The translations under genes were made by a program, and so were the position numbers. From positions 4,278,001 to 4,342,000 of the forward strand of contig NZ_LN850107.1 of the NCBI RefSeq assembly GCF_900070365.1: a stretch of 64,000 bases of DNA. Direction: 5' to 3'. This DNA comes from Alloactinosynnema sp. L-07. Its GTDB lineage: Bacteria; Actinomycetota; Actinomycetes; Mycobacteriales; Pseudonocardiaceae. Under the pieces are notes generated by a model. It had not been told where the DNA came from, ran no database searches, and worked only from the letters and a program-made list of their open reading frames with translations. How positions within the stretch are numbered: the stretch's first letter is position 1; every line of letters starts with the position of its first letter. Of this stretch, positions 24,554 to 36,478 are shown piece after piece.

Positions 24554-24997
24554 TCAGGACGCCCAGGGGAGGCGACGGCCGGGAGGCGCGCTCTCCATCC
24601 AGGACAGGAAGCCGGTGAGTGCGTCGGGGCCCATGGCTACCTCGACGCCGGGGTCCGGTGCGTCGTTGGTGTATTCGAAGCGCAGGACGCGGGAGCCGAG
24701 GGGCATGTTCGGGGTCTCGCCGCGTTCGGGTTCGCGGCGGTGGGCGATCTCCAGGCCGTGGCGCTGGATGACGCGGTCGGGGCCTGAACGCAGGCTCAGG
24801 GCCCGGAACCAGGCGAACTCGTCGCCGTGGTAGCGGCCTATGCCGAGGTGCCAGCCCTTGCCGGTGTCGTCGATGCGGGTGCGAAGTGCGACGTGAACGC
24901 CGCCTGCGCGCAACAGGCGCAGGCGGCGTAGGACTAGCAGGATCAGTACGACGAGTACGGCGGCCAGGATCAGCACGACCACATTGCTGATGTCCAC
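24554..24997 (-). CDS. DUF2550 membrane-anchored protein
   Basis: 147 aa from GTG 24997. A single N-terminal TM helix (about 5-24) is followed by basic residues and a cytoplasmic beta-rich domain (GKGWHLGIGRYHGDEFAWFR). DUF2550 proteins are encoded directly after atpC in actinobacteria, as here, 28 bp from atpC. Function unknown. Confidence 0.85.
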   Translation of the reverse strand: MDISNVVVLILAAVLVVLILLVLRRLRLLRAGGVHVALRTRIDDTGKGWHLGIGRYHGDEFAWFRALSLRSGPDRVIQRHGLEIAHRREPERGETPNMPLGSRVLRFEYTNDAPDPGVEVAMGPDALTGFLSWMESAPPGRRLPWAS

Positions 24998-25025
24998 TGG
25001 CCGCTCCCCCGCCGCTAGGCCGTCA

Positions 25026-25391
25026 TCAGGCTGACTGCTCGGCGGCGCGCACGCGGGCGGCTGCTCTGGCCCGCTCGTCGGCGTCGTCGGCGTTGAGTGC
25101 GGACCGGGCCTCGGTGACGTCGATCTCACCGGCGAGTTCGGCGGACTCGGCGAGGATGCTGACCGAGTCGGCGGTCACCGACAGGAACCCGCCGTGTACC
25201 GCGGCCACCACGGCGTCGCCGTCGGAGGTGATCACCTTGACCACGCCACCCTCGACGAGCTGACCGAGCACGGGCTCGTGACCAGGCATGATGCCGATCT
25301 CACCCTCGGTGGTCTGCGCCACGACGAACGTGCCGGTACCCGACCACAGGCGTCGTTCCACGGCGACCAGCTGGACGGACATCTCAGCCAC
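25026..25391 (-). CDS. atpC: ATP synthase epsilon subunit
   Basis: 121 aa from GTG 25391 with AAGGAG eight bases upstream. The N-terminal beta sandwich ([29 protein letters not shown]) and C-terminal helices are complete. It couples rotor movement and regulates F1. It normally follows atpD directly; here it is 3.8 kb away, separated by six gene-sized features, and must be transcribed from its own promoter in 25392-25505 or from elsewhere. Confidence 0.95.
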   Translation of the reverse strand: MAEMSVQLVAVERRLWSGTGTFVVAQTTEGEIGIMPGHEPVLGQLVEGGVVKVITSDGDAVVAAVHGGFLSVTADSVSILAESAELAGEIDVTEARSALNADDADERARAAARVRAAEQSA

Positions 25392-25505
25392 GCGTATCTC
25401 CTTATGCTCGCGGTTCTGCCGCAGTCTAGTTGGTCGGGTGACAACCTCCCCAGCCAGGCCGGTGTCTGACTGGGTGACAAAGACGCAACTTACCGGGGGT
25501 GATCG

Positions 25506-26003
25506 ATGAGCGATCCCGACGACGAGTTCACTGAGTTCGTCGCCCACCGCTCACCTGCATTGCTTCGCACGGCTTATCTGCTGTGCGGAGGGGACAGAGC
25601 AGCGGCAGAAGACCTGCTCCAGGACGTCCTGGAGCGCGCCTACGGCAAGCGTCGGCGCATCCGCGGCGGCTTGGAACCGTACGTTCGCGCCGCGCTGGCC
25701 AACGCTTCGGCCAACCGCTGGCGCACCCGCTCCCGCCGGGTCCGGGAGGCCCCGCTGGACCACGCCGAGGACCAGGGTGTGCACGGCCACGAGTCGGGCG
25801 TGCTCGACCGCGACCAGGTGGCCCGCGCGCTGGGCGACCTGCCCGCGCGGATGCGGGCCGTGCTGGTCCTGCGCTACTTCGACGACCTGTCCGAGGCCGA
25901 CACCGCCGCCGCACTGGGCTGCTCCACCGGCACGGTCAAGAGCCAGACCTCCCGCGGCCTGGAGCGGCTGCGCACCCTGATTCGCGAGAAGGAGCGAGCC
26001 TGA
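25506..26003 (+). CDS. ECF sigma factor, SigE-like group
   Basis: 165 aa containing region 2 (about 8-75; [24 protein letters not shown]) and region 4 (about 105-160; [36 protein letters not shown]), typical of the actinobacterial SigE-family ECF sigmas. The stop overlaps the start of a membrane-protein gene (TGATG), a common sigma/anti-sigma arrangement. Two GGGTGACAA direct repeats (about 25436 and 25476) lie upstream and may be autoregulatory promoter elements. It is divergent from atpC. Confidence 0.9.
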   Translation: MSDPDDEFTEFVAHRSPALLRTAYLLCGGDRAAAEDLLQDVLERAYGKRRRIRGGLEPYVRAALANASANRWRTRSRRVREAPLDHAEDQGVHGHESGVLDRDQVARALGDLPARMRAVLVLRYFDDLSEADTAAALGCSTGTVKSQTSRGLERLRTLIREKERA

Positions 26004-27319
26004 TGGACCCCGACGACCTCACCCGCGCCTTCCGCGCCGCCACCGACACCCTCGAACCCCGCCCCGGCTTCGCCACGGAGGTCATCCGCGGCGGCAAGCG
26101 GCGGCAAGTCCGCCACCGGATCGCCATCGCCACCGGCATGGCCGCGCTGATCGGCGTCACCGGCACGACGGCGGTCGTGCTCACCTCGACGCCGAACAGC
26201 CTGCCCGGGCAGGTCTACGACTTCTCGATCCTCAACGGCCCTACCAAGGGTGACCTCGCCGGTGACCAGGAGTACCTCACCAAGGTGCTCCAGGCCTGGC
26301 AGCGCGGCCGGGAGGTCTCGCCCAACCCACTGCGCGAGGGGACCCAGCTCACCGGGTCGCCGAAGGTCATCTGGGCGGGAACGACTCCGGCGGGCCGAGC
26401 CGCCGTCGTCGGCCAGGCAGGCGAGACGACCGACGTCGCACACTGGCCGGAGGGCACCACCCCGCCGCGCCGTGGTCCGGCGTTCGGGCTGATCACCGGG
26501 GACGAGCCCACGATGGTGAACGAGGCGCCGCTGTTCGCCCAGGGTCTGCCGACGTTCCTGTTCGGCCCCCAGGACGTCATGCTGATCACCCTGGCGTCCG
26601 GCCCGCTGCAGGCCTCAGGTTGGACCGTCGGCGCGGACGGCAAGGGAAAGCGCGAGTGGCTGCCCGTCCAGTCCGCGGACGGCGCCAACCTGCTGCGCCT
26701 GCCCAATGGCACGGACCCGCGCACGGTGCGGATCAGCACCAGCCGCGAGGTGTCGAAGGGGGAGAGCCTGTTGGTGTACCCGTCATCGAGGTACGCCGAA
26801 GGCGCCGACCGGCAGACCAAGCAGATCCCCGAGCGGACATTGGACTGGTCGCTGACGCCGTATGTGTTTTTCAAGGAACGCGGCGGCTACATGTCGGCGA
26901 CCATCGACCTCGAGAAGGTCCTGATCGATGCCGGGTATCTCGATCCACAAGCGGCCGCCTTCGTCACCGGATTCCGAGTCAACACCTTCCTGCCCGACGG
27001 CCGCTGGGTCCTCGGCATGGAGTATGTGTCCGACTTCCAGGGCAGTCGCTACTGCGCCATCGTGACGGACGGGAGCAGAGCTTTGTCGGTCACGTACGGC
27101 GGCCTCATCGAAGCGTCGCCCGCCCTGCTCGCCAAGATGCGTCTGCCCGATAACGAGGGCTGGCTGGTCACCCGCTACGGCGCGACTCTCCGCTATCGCG
27201 CCGGGCCAGGCGAGCCGTGGGTGGCTGCCACCACCGGCCAGGCTGCGCTGCTTCCGGCTGATACGACCGAGGTCGAGGTGACGGTCGACGGAAAGCCGCC
27301 GACGGTCGTCCAACTGTAG
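26003..27319 (+). CDS. Membrane-anchored protein coupled to ECF sigma (possible anti-sigma or sensor)
   Basis: 438 aa. A short cytoplasmic N-terminus (about 1-38) precedes one TM helix (about 42-62) and a large extracytoplasmic domain of mixed beta structure, with repeated Trp/Gly strands. N-terminal [19 protein letters not shown] is common in proteins encoded after SigE-type sigmas. No recognised zinc anti-sigma motif. It probably restrains or senses for the sigma factor, inferred from overlap and topology. Confidence 0.75.
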   Translation: MDPDDLTRAFRAATDTLEPRPGFATEVIRGGKRRQVRHRIAIATGMAALIGVTGTTAVVLTSTPNSLPGQVYDFSILNGPTKGDLAGDQEYLTKVLQAWQRGREVSPNPLREGTQLTGSPKVIWAGTTPAGRAAVVGQAGETTDVAHWPEGTTPPRRGPAFGLITGDEPTMVNEAPLFAQGLPTFLFGPQDVMLITLASGPLQASGWTVGADGKGKREWLPVQSADGANLLRLPNGTDPRTVRISTSREVSKGESLLVYPSSRYAEGADRQTKQIPERTLDWSLTPYVFFKERGGYMSATIDLEKVLIDAGYLDPQAAAFVTGFRVNTFLPDGRWVLGMEYVSDFQGSRYCAIVTDGSRALSVTYGGLIEASPALLAKMRLPDNEGWLVTRYGATLRYRAGPGEPWVAATTGQAALLPADTTEVEVTVDGKPPTVVQL

Positions 27320-27331
27320 AACGACACGACA

Positions 27332-27359
27332 GGGGCGGTGTCCACAACGGACACCGCCT
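27332..27359 (+). terminator. Hairpin terminator
   Basis: A 10-bp stem GGCGGTGTCC/GGACACCGCC (27334-27343 with 27349-27358). It follows the sigma-partner gene and is nearly identical to the terminator after atpD at 29159-29187. Confidence 0.75.
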
Positions 27360-27370
27360 CGCCACCGCCA

Positions 27371-28023
27371 TTAGTTGATACCGAGCTTGGCGCAGAACAG
27401 CCGAACAGCAGTGACAGCGTCGGCCGCGGATTCCTCGGCATCAAGGTGTGGATGGTCCAGCAGCAGCTGTTCGACGTATGCTTCGGGCCCTTGTGCCTCC
27501 GGAACCGCGAAGTTGGCGCTGAGGTCTTGCAACGCGGTCTGAACTTCACCTGTCAGGTCGTCGGCGAAATGGAATGTGACCAACTCAGCCGCGCGATCGG
27601 GTCCGCCTTCGTCATTGTGCAAGAGGACAAATGCCAGGTCGTACCAGTCTTTGGGCTTGCGTCGACTGTGAGCGGCGGCAGCTTTCGCGAGCAGGAAACC
27701 TGCGAGGCCTGCCATGTAAACCTGGACAGCGCGAGCCTCACCGTCCTCGACTGCGGTTAGTTCACGAACAACTCGGTTCCGAGCGGCGAATCGCGTCCCG
27801 CGCAGGTTCGCAGCGCCCAAGGCATCACAGCCATCAAACTTCACCGTGGCTCCGGCATGAGTGTCGGCAAGATCAGCCAGAAGCTCGAGCTTCACGACCG
27901 CACGCACTCCGAATACGCGAGATTCCCACCGCCAGACCCGTTCATTGTCTGGCCGGAAGTTCGCTTGCCGCAGCGCAGCTCAGCGGCCGCTCGTGCCGCG
28001 CGTGAGCGCTGTTCTTCAACCAC
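27371..28023 (-). pseudogene. Truncated, frameshifted AbiEii-like toxin
   Basis: The longest intact frame is 27371-27907 (178 aa; GTG start). It contains the C-terminal part of an AbiEii-like nucleotidyltransferase: VQVYMAGLAGFLLAKAAAAHSR, then KPKDWYDLAFVLLHND. Upstream coding-like sequence (NFRPDNERVWRWESRVFG) lies in that frame, while the likely original GTG start (28021-28023, overlapping the antitoxin stop) is in another frame. The N-terminal catalytic core with GG.A and D-x-D is missing. The toxin is therefore probably dead. Neighbouring antitoxin and operator are intact. Confidence 0.6.
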
Positions 28024-29002
28024 GAGTCATCTCCTCACGTAGGTGTTCGGCAGCGTCCTCCCCTCGGACTCCTGCGATGCGCAAGTCGGCGTAGGCCCGA
28101 GGCCATGGCACACATACCAACCCGATATCGACCGGGGCGGATAGCTCGGCAGTGCCCGCACTCGGGAAGGGCCGTAATCGCAGTCGCCCTCCCGGCACAG
28201 GTACCAGCCCTGCCTTGTCCCCCGCCGCGATCAACTCGACGATGGTTCGCCCCTCGACATAGATCTCCAACGGGGCCACCTGCGTCTGCATCGGCGCGAA
28301 CACCGCTGCCGCAAGCGCGCCTGTCGCCGCCCACCTTGTCCCTGCGGCTGTCCACGCGGCGCCCAGAAGTGCGGCGTCGGTGACCGGATCCCGCCAGACC
28401 ACGCCGGTCTGCACCTGAATACTCGGCCGCTGGCCTGCCACGTGGTCGGCGTATGCGTCCAGGAGTCGATCGAAGTCGGCAACGCGCCGGGCCGAGTTGC
28501 GACCACGCGCCGCGTCCGCTTCAAGCAGACCCTGCTTCGTGAGCACACCCAATGCCTTGGACACAGCGCCCTCGGACAAGGCCGTCCGGCCGCGTACCTC
28601 CGAAACCGTCGCCTGAGTGCCCGTCAACAAAGCTTCGACCACCGCGTTTGTGGCCGAGGTCCAGCCGGGTCCCGTAACAGGCACCCTTGGCCGATCTCCC
28701 GTGCGGGACACAACAACTGTACCGACTGCGAACTCGGCGGCCCCTGATCCGTCGATCCAGCCGACCCCAGCGGCGGACGCGACGGCCCGACCACCTTGAG
28801 ACATGTCACGCGCGACCAGAACATCAGGCCTAGGCGCGATCGCGAGCGCATCTCGAACCTCGCGCGGCCAGCCCCGATCCAAGTGCCGGACACGCACTGC
28901 GGTGCCCGCGATCACGAGGTTCTCGTCCCGCCCCTCACTACCTGCGAGAACGACCTCGACTCCGAGGGGCAGCACCGCTCGCAGTGCGGTTGCGCCATCC
29001 AC
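28016..29002 (-). CDS. AbiEi-like winged-helix antitoxin/regulator
   Basis: 328 aa from GTG 29002. A winged HTH at about residues 110-165 (VVEALLTGTQATVSEVRGRTALSEGAVSKALGVL would cover it; key parts are TVSEVRGRTALSEG and LTKQGLLEA) is followed by a C-terminal domain with EIYVEGRT and GLVPVPGGRL. It is the first gene of an AbiE-type pair and would bind the repeats at 29018-29062 to repress the operon. The downstream toxin gene is degraded. Confidence 0.7.
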   Translation of the reverse strand: MDGATALRAVLPLGVEVVLAGSEGRDENLVIAGTAVRVRHLDRGWPREVRDALAIAPRPDVLVARDMSQGGRAVASAAGVGWIDGSGAAEFAVGTVVVSRTGDRPRVPVTGPGWTSATNAVVEALLTGTQATVSEVRGRTALSEGAVSKALGVLTKQGLLEADAARGRNSARRVADFDRLLDAYADHVAGQRPSIQVQTGVVWRDPVTDAALLGAAWTAAGTRWAATGALAAAVFAPMQTQVAPLEIYVEGRTIVELIAAGDKAGLVPVPGGRLRLRPFPSAGTAELSAPVDIGLVCVPWPRAYADLRIAGVRGEDAAEHLREEMTRG

Positions 29003-29017
29003 GTGCCATCACCACCA

Positions 29018-29062
29018 ATACCTCACTAAAAAGGATACCTCACTGTAGCAGTGAGGTATCCT
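29018..29062. promoter_or_regulatory. Triple decamer operator of the AbiE-like operon
   Basis: ATACCTCACT occurs at 29018-29027 and 29035-29044, and inverted at 29050-29059. The last two form a perfect 14-bp-arm palindrome (29032-29045 with 29049-29062). It lies just upstream of the antitoxin start, as expected for an AbiEi autoregulatory site. Confidence 0.65.
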
Positions 29063-29158
29063 ATCTGCTGAGGTTTCACCTAGAGTCGTGGAAGGCGGCC
29101 ACTGACCATGGAGCAACAGACGGGTCGCCCTTGAGATCAAAGCGAGTTGACAGCGAAA

Positions 29159-29187
29159 GGGGCGGTGTCCGCAATGGACACCGCCCC
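29159..29187 (-). terminator. Terminator after atpD
   Basis: A perfect 12-bp stem (29159-29170 with 29176-29187) and 5-nt loop lie 18 bp beyond the atpD stop, so the ATP synthase transcript probably ends here and does not reach atpC. Confidence 0.8.
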
Positions 29188-29205
29188 AATCGCACTACCT
29201 GAGAA

Positions 29206-31571
<2,366 letters not shown>

Positions 31572-31574
31572 GGC

Positions 31575-33221
31575 TTACTTCTTCGGGTCGGGCTTGTTGA
31601 CCTTCACCGTCTCCTGGCCCACCTCGCTGGCGTCCAGCGCGTCCGCCTCGGCCTCGTGCCCGACGCCCGACTGGGCCTCGGAGGCGCCGAAGTTCGCGGA
31701 GAACTCCTTGACGGCGGCCTGCAGGCGCTCCTCGTTGTCGTCCGAGAGGGTCTTGCTGACCCGGATCTCGTCGAGGATGCCCGCGTGACGGTGACGCAGG
31801 TTCTCCAGCAGCTCGGACTCGAAGCGGCGCACGTCGGCGACCGGGATGGTGTCCAGGAAGCCCTTGGTGCCGACGTAGATCGACACGACCTGCTCTTCGA
31901 CAGCCATCGGCGAGTACGCGCCCTGCTTGAGCAGCTCCATCATCCGGGTGCCGCGCTCGAGCTGGGCCTTCGAGGTGGCGTCCAGGTCGGAGGCGAAGGC
32001 GGCGAACGCCTCCAGCTCACGGTACTGGGCCAGCTCGAGACGCAAGGTGCCGGAGATCTTCTTCATCGCCTTGGTCTGCGCGGCGCCACCGACTCGGGAG
32101 ACGGAAGTACCGACGTTGACCGCGGGGCGCTGACCCGAGTTGAACAGGTCCGACTCGAGGAAGCACTGGCCGTCGGTGATGGAGATGACGTTGGTCGGGA
32201 TGTAGGCCGAGACGTCGTTGGCCTTGGTCTCGATGATCGGCAGCGCGGTCATCGAACCGCCGCCGAGGTCGTCGTGCAGCTTGGCACAACGCTCCAGCAG
32301 GCGGGAGTGCAAGTAGAAGACGTCGCCCGGGTAGGCCTCACGGCCCGGCGGGCGGCGCAGCAGCAGCGAGATGGCGCGGTACGCCTCGGCCTGCTTGGTC
32401 AGGTCGTCGAACACGATCAGGACGTGCTTGCCCTGGTACATCCAGTGCTGGCCGATGGCCGAGCCGGTGTACGGGGCCAGCCACTTGAAGCCCGCCGAGT
32501 CGGACGCGGGGGCCGCCACGATGGTGGTGTACTCCAGCGCGCCCGCCTCCTCCAGCGCGGTCTTGACGCCCGCGATGGTGGAGCCCTTCTGGCCGATGGC
32601 GACGTAGATGCAGCGGACCTGCTGCTTCGGGTCGCCGGTCGCCCAGGCCTTCTTCTGGTTGATGATCGTGTCGACGCAGACCGTGGTCTTACCGGTCTTG
32701 CGGTCGCCGATGATCAGCTGACGCTGGCCGCGGCCGATCGGGGTCATCGAGTCGATGGCCTTCAGACCGGTCTGCATGGGCTCGCCGACCGGCTGACGCT
32801 CGACGACGGTCGCGGCCTGCAGTTCCAGCGCGCGGTTGTCGTCGGCCACGATGTCGCCGAGACCGTCGATCGGGTTGCCCAGCGGGTCGATGACCCGGCC
32901 GAGGAAGCCGTCGCCGACGGGGACCGAGAGGACGCGGCCGGTGCGCTTGACCTCCTGGCCCTCCTCGATCTTGTCGTAGTCACCCAGGATGGCCGCACCG
33001 ATCTCACGGGCATCCAGGTTCAGCGCGACACCGAGCACGCCGCCGGGGAATTCCAGCAGCTCGTTGGCCATAGCCGAGGGCAGGCCCTCAATGTGGGCGA
33101 TGCCGTCGCCGGTGTCGGAAACCGTTCCGACCTCTTCCCGGTTGACGTCCGGGGAGTAGCTGGAGACGTAGTTTTCGATCGCACTGCGGATCTCGTCCGA
33201 CGAGATCGTCAGCTCCGCCAT
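31575..33221 (-). CDS. atpA: ATP synthase alpha subunit
   Basis: 548 aa from ATG 33221 ([10 protein letters not shown]). P-loop GDRKTGKT at 172-179, with the usual SVS-containing region later ([10 protein letters not shown]). Non-catalytic nucleotide-binding subunit of F1. Has the C-terminal extension common in actinobacteria ([19 protein letters not shown]). A longer upstream frame has shadow composition and was rejected. Confidence 0.98.
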   Translation of the reverse strand: MAELTISSDEIRSAIENYVSSYSPDVNREEVGTVSDTGDGIAHIEGLPSAMANELLEFPGGVLGVALNLDAREIGAAILGDYDKIEEGQEVKRTGRVLSVPVGDGFLGRVIDPLGNPIDGLGDIVADDNRALELQAATVVERQPVGEPMQTGLKAIDSMTPIGRGQRQLIIGDRKTGKTTVCVDTIINQKKAWATGDPKQQVRCIYVAIGQKGSTIAGVKTALEEAGALEYTTIVAAPASDSAGFKWLAPYTGSAIGQHWMYQGKHVLIVFDDLTKQAEAYRAISLLLRRPPGREAYPGDVFYLHSRLLERCAKLHDDLGGGSMTALPIIETKANDVSAYIPTNVISITDGQCFLESDLFNSGQRPAVNVGTSVSRVGGAAQTKAMKKISGTLRLELAQYRELEAFAAFASDLDATSKAQLERGTRMMELLKQGAYSPMAVEEQVVSIYVGTKGFLDTIPVADVRRFESELLENLRHRHAGILDEIRVSKTLSDDNEERLQAAVKEFSANFGASEAQSGVGHEAEADALDASEVGQETVKVNKPDPKK

Positions 33222-33261
33222 GTCGTTCCTGCTCTCGTTTCTTCTGGAAAGTTCTAGGGGA

Positions 33262-34086
33262 TTAGCTGGCGAACCGGCGCCGGAGCGCGTCAAGCCTGCC
33301 AGCGGTGCTGCCGTCGATGACTTCGTCGCCGACCTTGACGACGAGACCGCCGCCGAGTGACTCGTCGACCTCGATGTGCAGGCCGATCTGGCGGCCGTAG
33401 ATGCGCTGCAAGGACGCGGCGAGGCGTTCCTGCTGCGCGGCCGAGAGCGGACCGGCGGAGACCACGTGCGCCACGGAGCGCTCGCGGCGCTTGGCCGCCT
33501 CGCTCGCGAGGTGCTCAAGGCCGTTGACGATGCCGCGGCCACGCGGCTGGCCGACCAGGTTCGCGACCAGGGTCGCGGTGGTCGGGTCGACCTTGGCGTC
33601 GATCAGCCCGTTGATCAGGCTGAGCTTGCCTTCGGCTGGCGCGGTCCGGTCGGACAGCACCTGCTCCAGCTCGTTCTGGTCGGCGATGATGCGGCCCAGG
33701 CGGAACAGCTCGTCCTCGACGGTGTCGAGGCGGCCGTCGCGCTCGGCCCGCACCAGCAGCGCGGTCGTGGCCAGCGCCTCGATGCCGTCGACCAGCTCGC
33801 GCGGGCTCGACCACCTGGCACTGACCGCCGCCGCGGTGACCTGCAGCGTGTCGTCGCCGACCTTGTCGCCCAGCAGGTTCCGGACGAGCTGCTCACGGGC
33901 GGCCGAGTCGGTCGAGGAGTCGGCCAGCGTGCGCCGCAGGCCGATCTCCCGGTCCAGCAGCCCGGCGACCGCGAACAGCTCCTCGCCGAGCGGACCGGCC
34001 GCAGCGGCAGCGGTGCTCTCGATAACGTCGAGCAACTTGAGCTCGACGGCGGCGAGAGCCTCACGACTCGCGGCTTGGAATGTCAT
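33262..34086 (-). CDS. atpH: ATP synthase delta subunit
   Basis: 274 aa, longer than the E. coli subunit but usual for actinobacteria. C-terminal motif ([25 protein letters not shown]) is the OSCP/delta signature. It joins F1 to the peripheral stalk formed by AtpF. The gap to atpF is 12 bp. Confidence 0.95.
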   Translation of the reverse strand: MTFQAASREALAAVELKLLDVIESTAAAAAGPLGEELFAVAGLLDREIGLRRTLADSSTDSAAREQLVRNLLGDKVGDDTLQVTAAAVSARWSSPRELVDGIEALATTALLVRAERDGRLDTVEDELFRLGRIIADQNELEQVLSDRTAPAEGKLSLINGLIDAKVDPTTATLVANLVGQPRGRGIVNGLEHLASEAAKRRERSVAHVVSAGPLSAAQQERLAASLQRIYGRQIGLHIEVDESLGGGLVVKVGDEVIDGSTAGRLDALRRRFAS

Positions 34087-34098
34087 GTCGGACGTCCC

Positions 34099-34647
34099 CT
34101 AGTTCTTCGCGGGCGCGGAAACGGCGTCGAGTTCCTCGAGGAAACGGTCGACGGTGCCACGGCGCCGCGCGTCGTCCTCCAGGGACTCGCCGACGACCCG
34201 GCTGGCCAGCTCGACGGCGTGGCGTCCGAGGTCGGCCCGAAGCTCCGCGACGATCTGCGCGCGCGAGGCCTCAAGGCTGGCCTGACCCTGCGCGATGATC
34301 CGCGCGGACTCTTCCTGGGCCTGGACCCGCAGCTCTTCCTTGATCTGCTCGGCCTCGGCGCGGGCGTCGTCCCGGATGCGGGCCGACTCGGCCCTGGCCT
34401 CCGCGAGTTGCGCCTTGTACTGCTGCAGCGCGGCCTCGGCCTCGGCCTGGGCCTTCTCCGCCTTCTCGATGCCGCCTTCGATCTTGGCGGTGCGCTCGGA
34501 GTAGAGCTTCTCGAACCGAGGCGCGACGAACTTCGAGATGACGAACAGCAGCAGCAGGAACGCGACCAGACCGAGGATGATCTCGGCCGGGTGCGGCAGC
34601 ACAGCGCTCGGCTTGTCCTCGGCAAGGTTCAACAGTGCGTTGACCAC
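34099..34647 (-). CDS. atpF: ATP synthase b subunit
   Basis: 182 aa. One TM helix (about 22-42, LGLVAFLLLLFVISKFVAP) is followed by a long Ala/Glu/Lys/Arg-rich coiled coil (EGGIEKAEKAQAEAEAALQQ). Peripheral stalk of Fo. Lies between atpE and atpH. Confidence 0.96.
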   Translation of the reverse strand: MVNALLNLAEDKPSAVLPHPAEIILGLVAFLLLLFVISKFVAPRFEKLYSERTAKIEGGIEKAEKAQAEAEAALQQYKAQLAEARAESARIRDDARAEAEQIKEELRVQAQEESARIIAQGQASLEASRAQIVAELRADLGRHAVELASRVVGESLEDDARRRGTVDRFLEELDAVSAPAKN

Positions 34648-34678
34648 GACGTCTCCCTAACGAAGAAGGGCTCTAGGA

Positions 34679-34927
34679 TCAGGCGCCGGACGCGATGAAG
34701 TACACGACCAGGCCGATCAGGGCGAGCACCTCGACCAGCACGAAGGTCGTCCACGCGATGCCCATGAGCTTGCTCTGGGCCTCCGGCTGACGAGCGGTGC
34801 CGTTGATGACAGCGGCCCAGATCAGACCGACGCCGATGCCGGGGCCGATCGCGCCGAGGCCGTAGCCGATCGCGGCGAGACCCGCGTTGATGTTGGCGGC
34901 GTCCTGAGCGAGAACCATTGCGCTCAC
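34679..34927 (-). CDS. atpE: ATP synthase c subunit
   Basis: 82 aa from GTG 34927, chosen because GGAAAGGGA precedes it; ATG 34918 is an alternative. Two TM helices flank the polar loop ARQPEAQ (about 45-51). The proton-binding carboxylate is E66 in FVLVEVLAL. It forms the rotor ring. Confidence 0.96.
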   Translation of the reverse strand: MSAMVLAQDAANINAGLAAIGYGLGAIGPGIGVGLIWAAVINGTARQPEAQSKLMGIAWTTFVLVEVLALIGLVVYFIASGA

Positions 34928-35006
34928 TTGTGTATCCCTTTCCAACTCGGTCCGCGGGTGCCCGCGGATCGGGGGCTTTGCTGTTACTTGGTGTTGTCTT
35001 GGTGGA

Positions 35007-35786
35007 TCAGTGGTCTTCGGCGAGCGCCTGGCCGATGTAGTTGGCCGAGAGCAGCGCGAAGATGTACGCCTGCAGCACCTGGATGAAGGCCTCCAGGAAG
35101 GTCATCGCGATGGCGAAGGCCCAGGAGACCAACGAGACCGGCTTGAGCGGTCCCGGGGCGTGCAGGAGCAGGTACTCACCACCAAGGGTGAACACCAGCA
35201 GAATGAGGTGTCCGGCGAACATCGCGGCGAAAACTCGGACCGCCAGCGTGATCGGGTTGAGGACGAACTTCTGCAGGAACTCGATGGGAGTCAGCAGGAA
35301 GTAGATGGCGAGCGGCGCGCCCGGCGGGACGGTGGCGTGCTTGAGGTAGCCCACGAAGCCGTGCTTCTTGAAGCCGACGAAGTGGTAGACCGGGTAGACG
35401 ACCAGCACGGCCAGCGCGATCGGGAAGCCGATCTTCGCCATCGTGGGGAACTGGACGAACGGAATGATCCCGTACAGGTTGTTCACCAAGACAAAGGTGA
35501 ACAGGGTGAGGATCAGCGGAACGAACGGCTTGAACTCCTTCGAGCCGATCTGCTCGCGAGCGATGCTGTTGCGGCCGAAGTCGTAGACCGACTCGGCGGC
35601 GAACTGCCACTTGCTCGGGATGATCTTCATGTTCCGCGACGTAATGAGGAAGAACGCGGAGACGATGAGGATGGACAGGACCATCAACACCATCGGCTTC
35701 GTGACCCCGCCGAAAATCGGCGGAAGGAAAAAGTCCTTAACACCCGGGGGTGCAAACGTGTCACCCTCGGCCAGCAGCCTGCCCAC
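35007..35786 (-). CDS. atpB: ATP synthase a subunit
   Basis: 259 aa from GTG 35786. Five to six TM helices; the essential Arg is in [15 protein letters not shown] (helix 4). The last helix has [20 protein letters not shown]. It is the stationary proton channel. First structural gene of the ATP synthase operon; a 221-bp gap upstream may hold a promoter. Confidence 0.97.
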   Translation of the reverse strand: MGRLLAEGDTFAPPGVKDFFLPPIFGGVTKPMVLMVLSILIVSAFFLITSRNMKIIPSKWQFAAESVYDFGRNSIAREQIGSKEFKPFVPLILTLFTFVLVNNLYGIIPFVQFPTMAKIGFPIALAVLVVYPVYHFVGFKKHGFVGYLKHATVPPGAPLAIYFLLTPIEFLQKFVLNPITLAVRVFAAMFAGHLILLVFTLGGEYLLLHAPGPLKPVSLVSWAFAIAMTFLEAFIQVLQAYIFALLSANYIGQALAEDH

Positions 35787-36007
35787 CTGTGGGCTCCTTC
35801 CGGTTCTCCCGGCCGGCGTTCACTCCGCCGGGGGAATCGTCACGATCAGGACGTAACGTACCTGACTAACTTGGCTTGTCTTCGGGCGGCTACCGGTTCG
35901 CGCGGGCGCCGTGGAGGCATGCGCGTAACACGGCGACCCCGCCGTCTGGGGCGAACACTATCAGGGGGTTTCCGACCGCCGGACAGGCGTACGGAAAGAC
36001 GTCCGTA

Positions 36008-36478
36008 CTACCGCTCACCAGCGGGGATGATGGTCGGGAGCTTGGTGCGGCGAAACGCCAGCGCCTCGGCCCCGGCTGCGACGACGACCACGACGATCAT
36101 GGTGATGGCCAGTGACAGCCGGTGCAGGGCCGCCACGTCGCGCAGCGCGGTCATGACCAGCAGCAGGACCAGCATCTTGCCGACGAACCCACCCAGCGAT
36201 GCGGCCATGGCGATATGGGCTCCCGCCCCCGCCGTCTTGCGCATCAACCACAGCGTGAGCAGGGAAGACGCGCACGCGATCGACCCGCCGACGAGGGCTC
36301 CAAGGGCACCCGCTGTGCCGTGGAGTATGCCGAAAGTCACGACGCCGAGGACAACCGCGGCCACCGACGGCCACAGTGCGTAGCGGAACATCGCTGAGGC
36401 GAGCGTGCGCAGCGCCCGCGCGTGCGGGTCCGGCTGGGCTTCTTCGGTGTTGTTCACCGGGGATTCATTCTCGTTCAT
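36008..36478 (-). CDS. atpI: ATP synthase I-like protein
   Basis: 156 aa with a polar N-terminus and four TM helices (about 37-57, 63-83, 93-113, 122-142). Position before atpB and topology match AtpI, which helps assemble the c ring. Its ATG overlaps the wecA stop (ATGA). Confidence 0.8.
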   Translation of the reverse strand: MNENESPVNNTEEAQPDPHARALRTLASAMFRYALWPSVAAVVLGVVTFGILHGTAGALGALVGGSIACASSLLTLWLMRKTAGAGAHIAMAASLGGFVGKMLVLLLVMTALRDVAALHRLSLAITMIVVVVVAAGAEALAFRRTKLPTIIPAGER

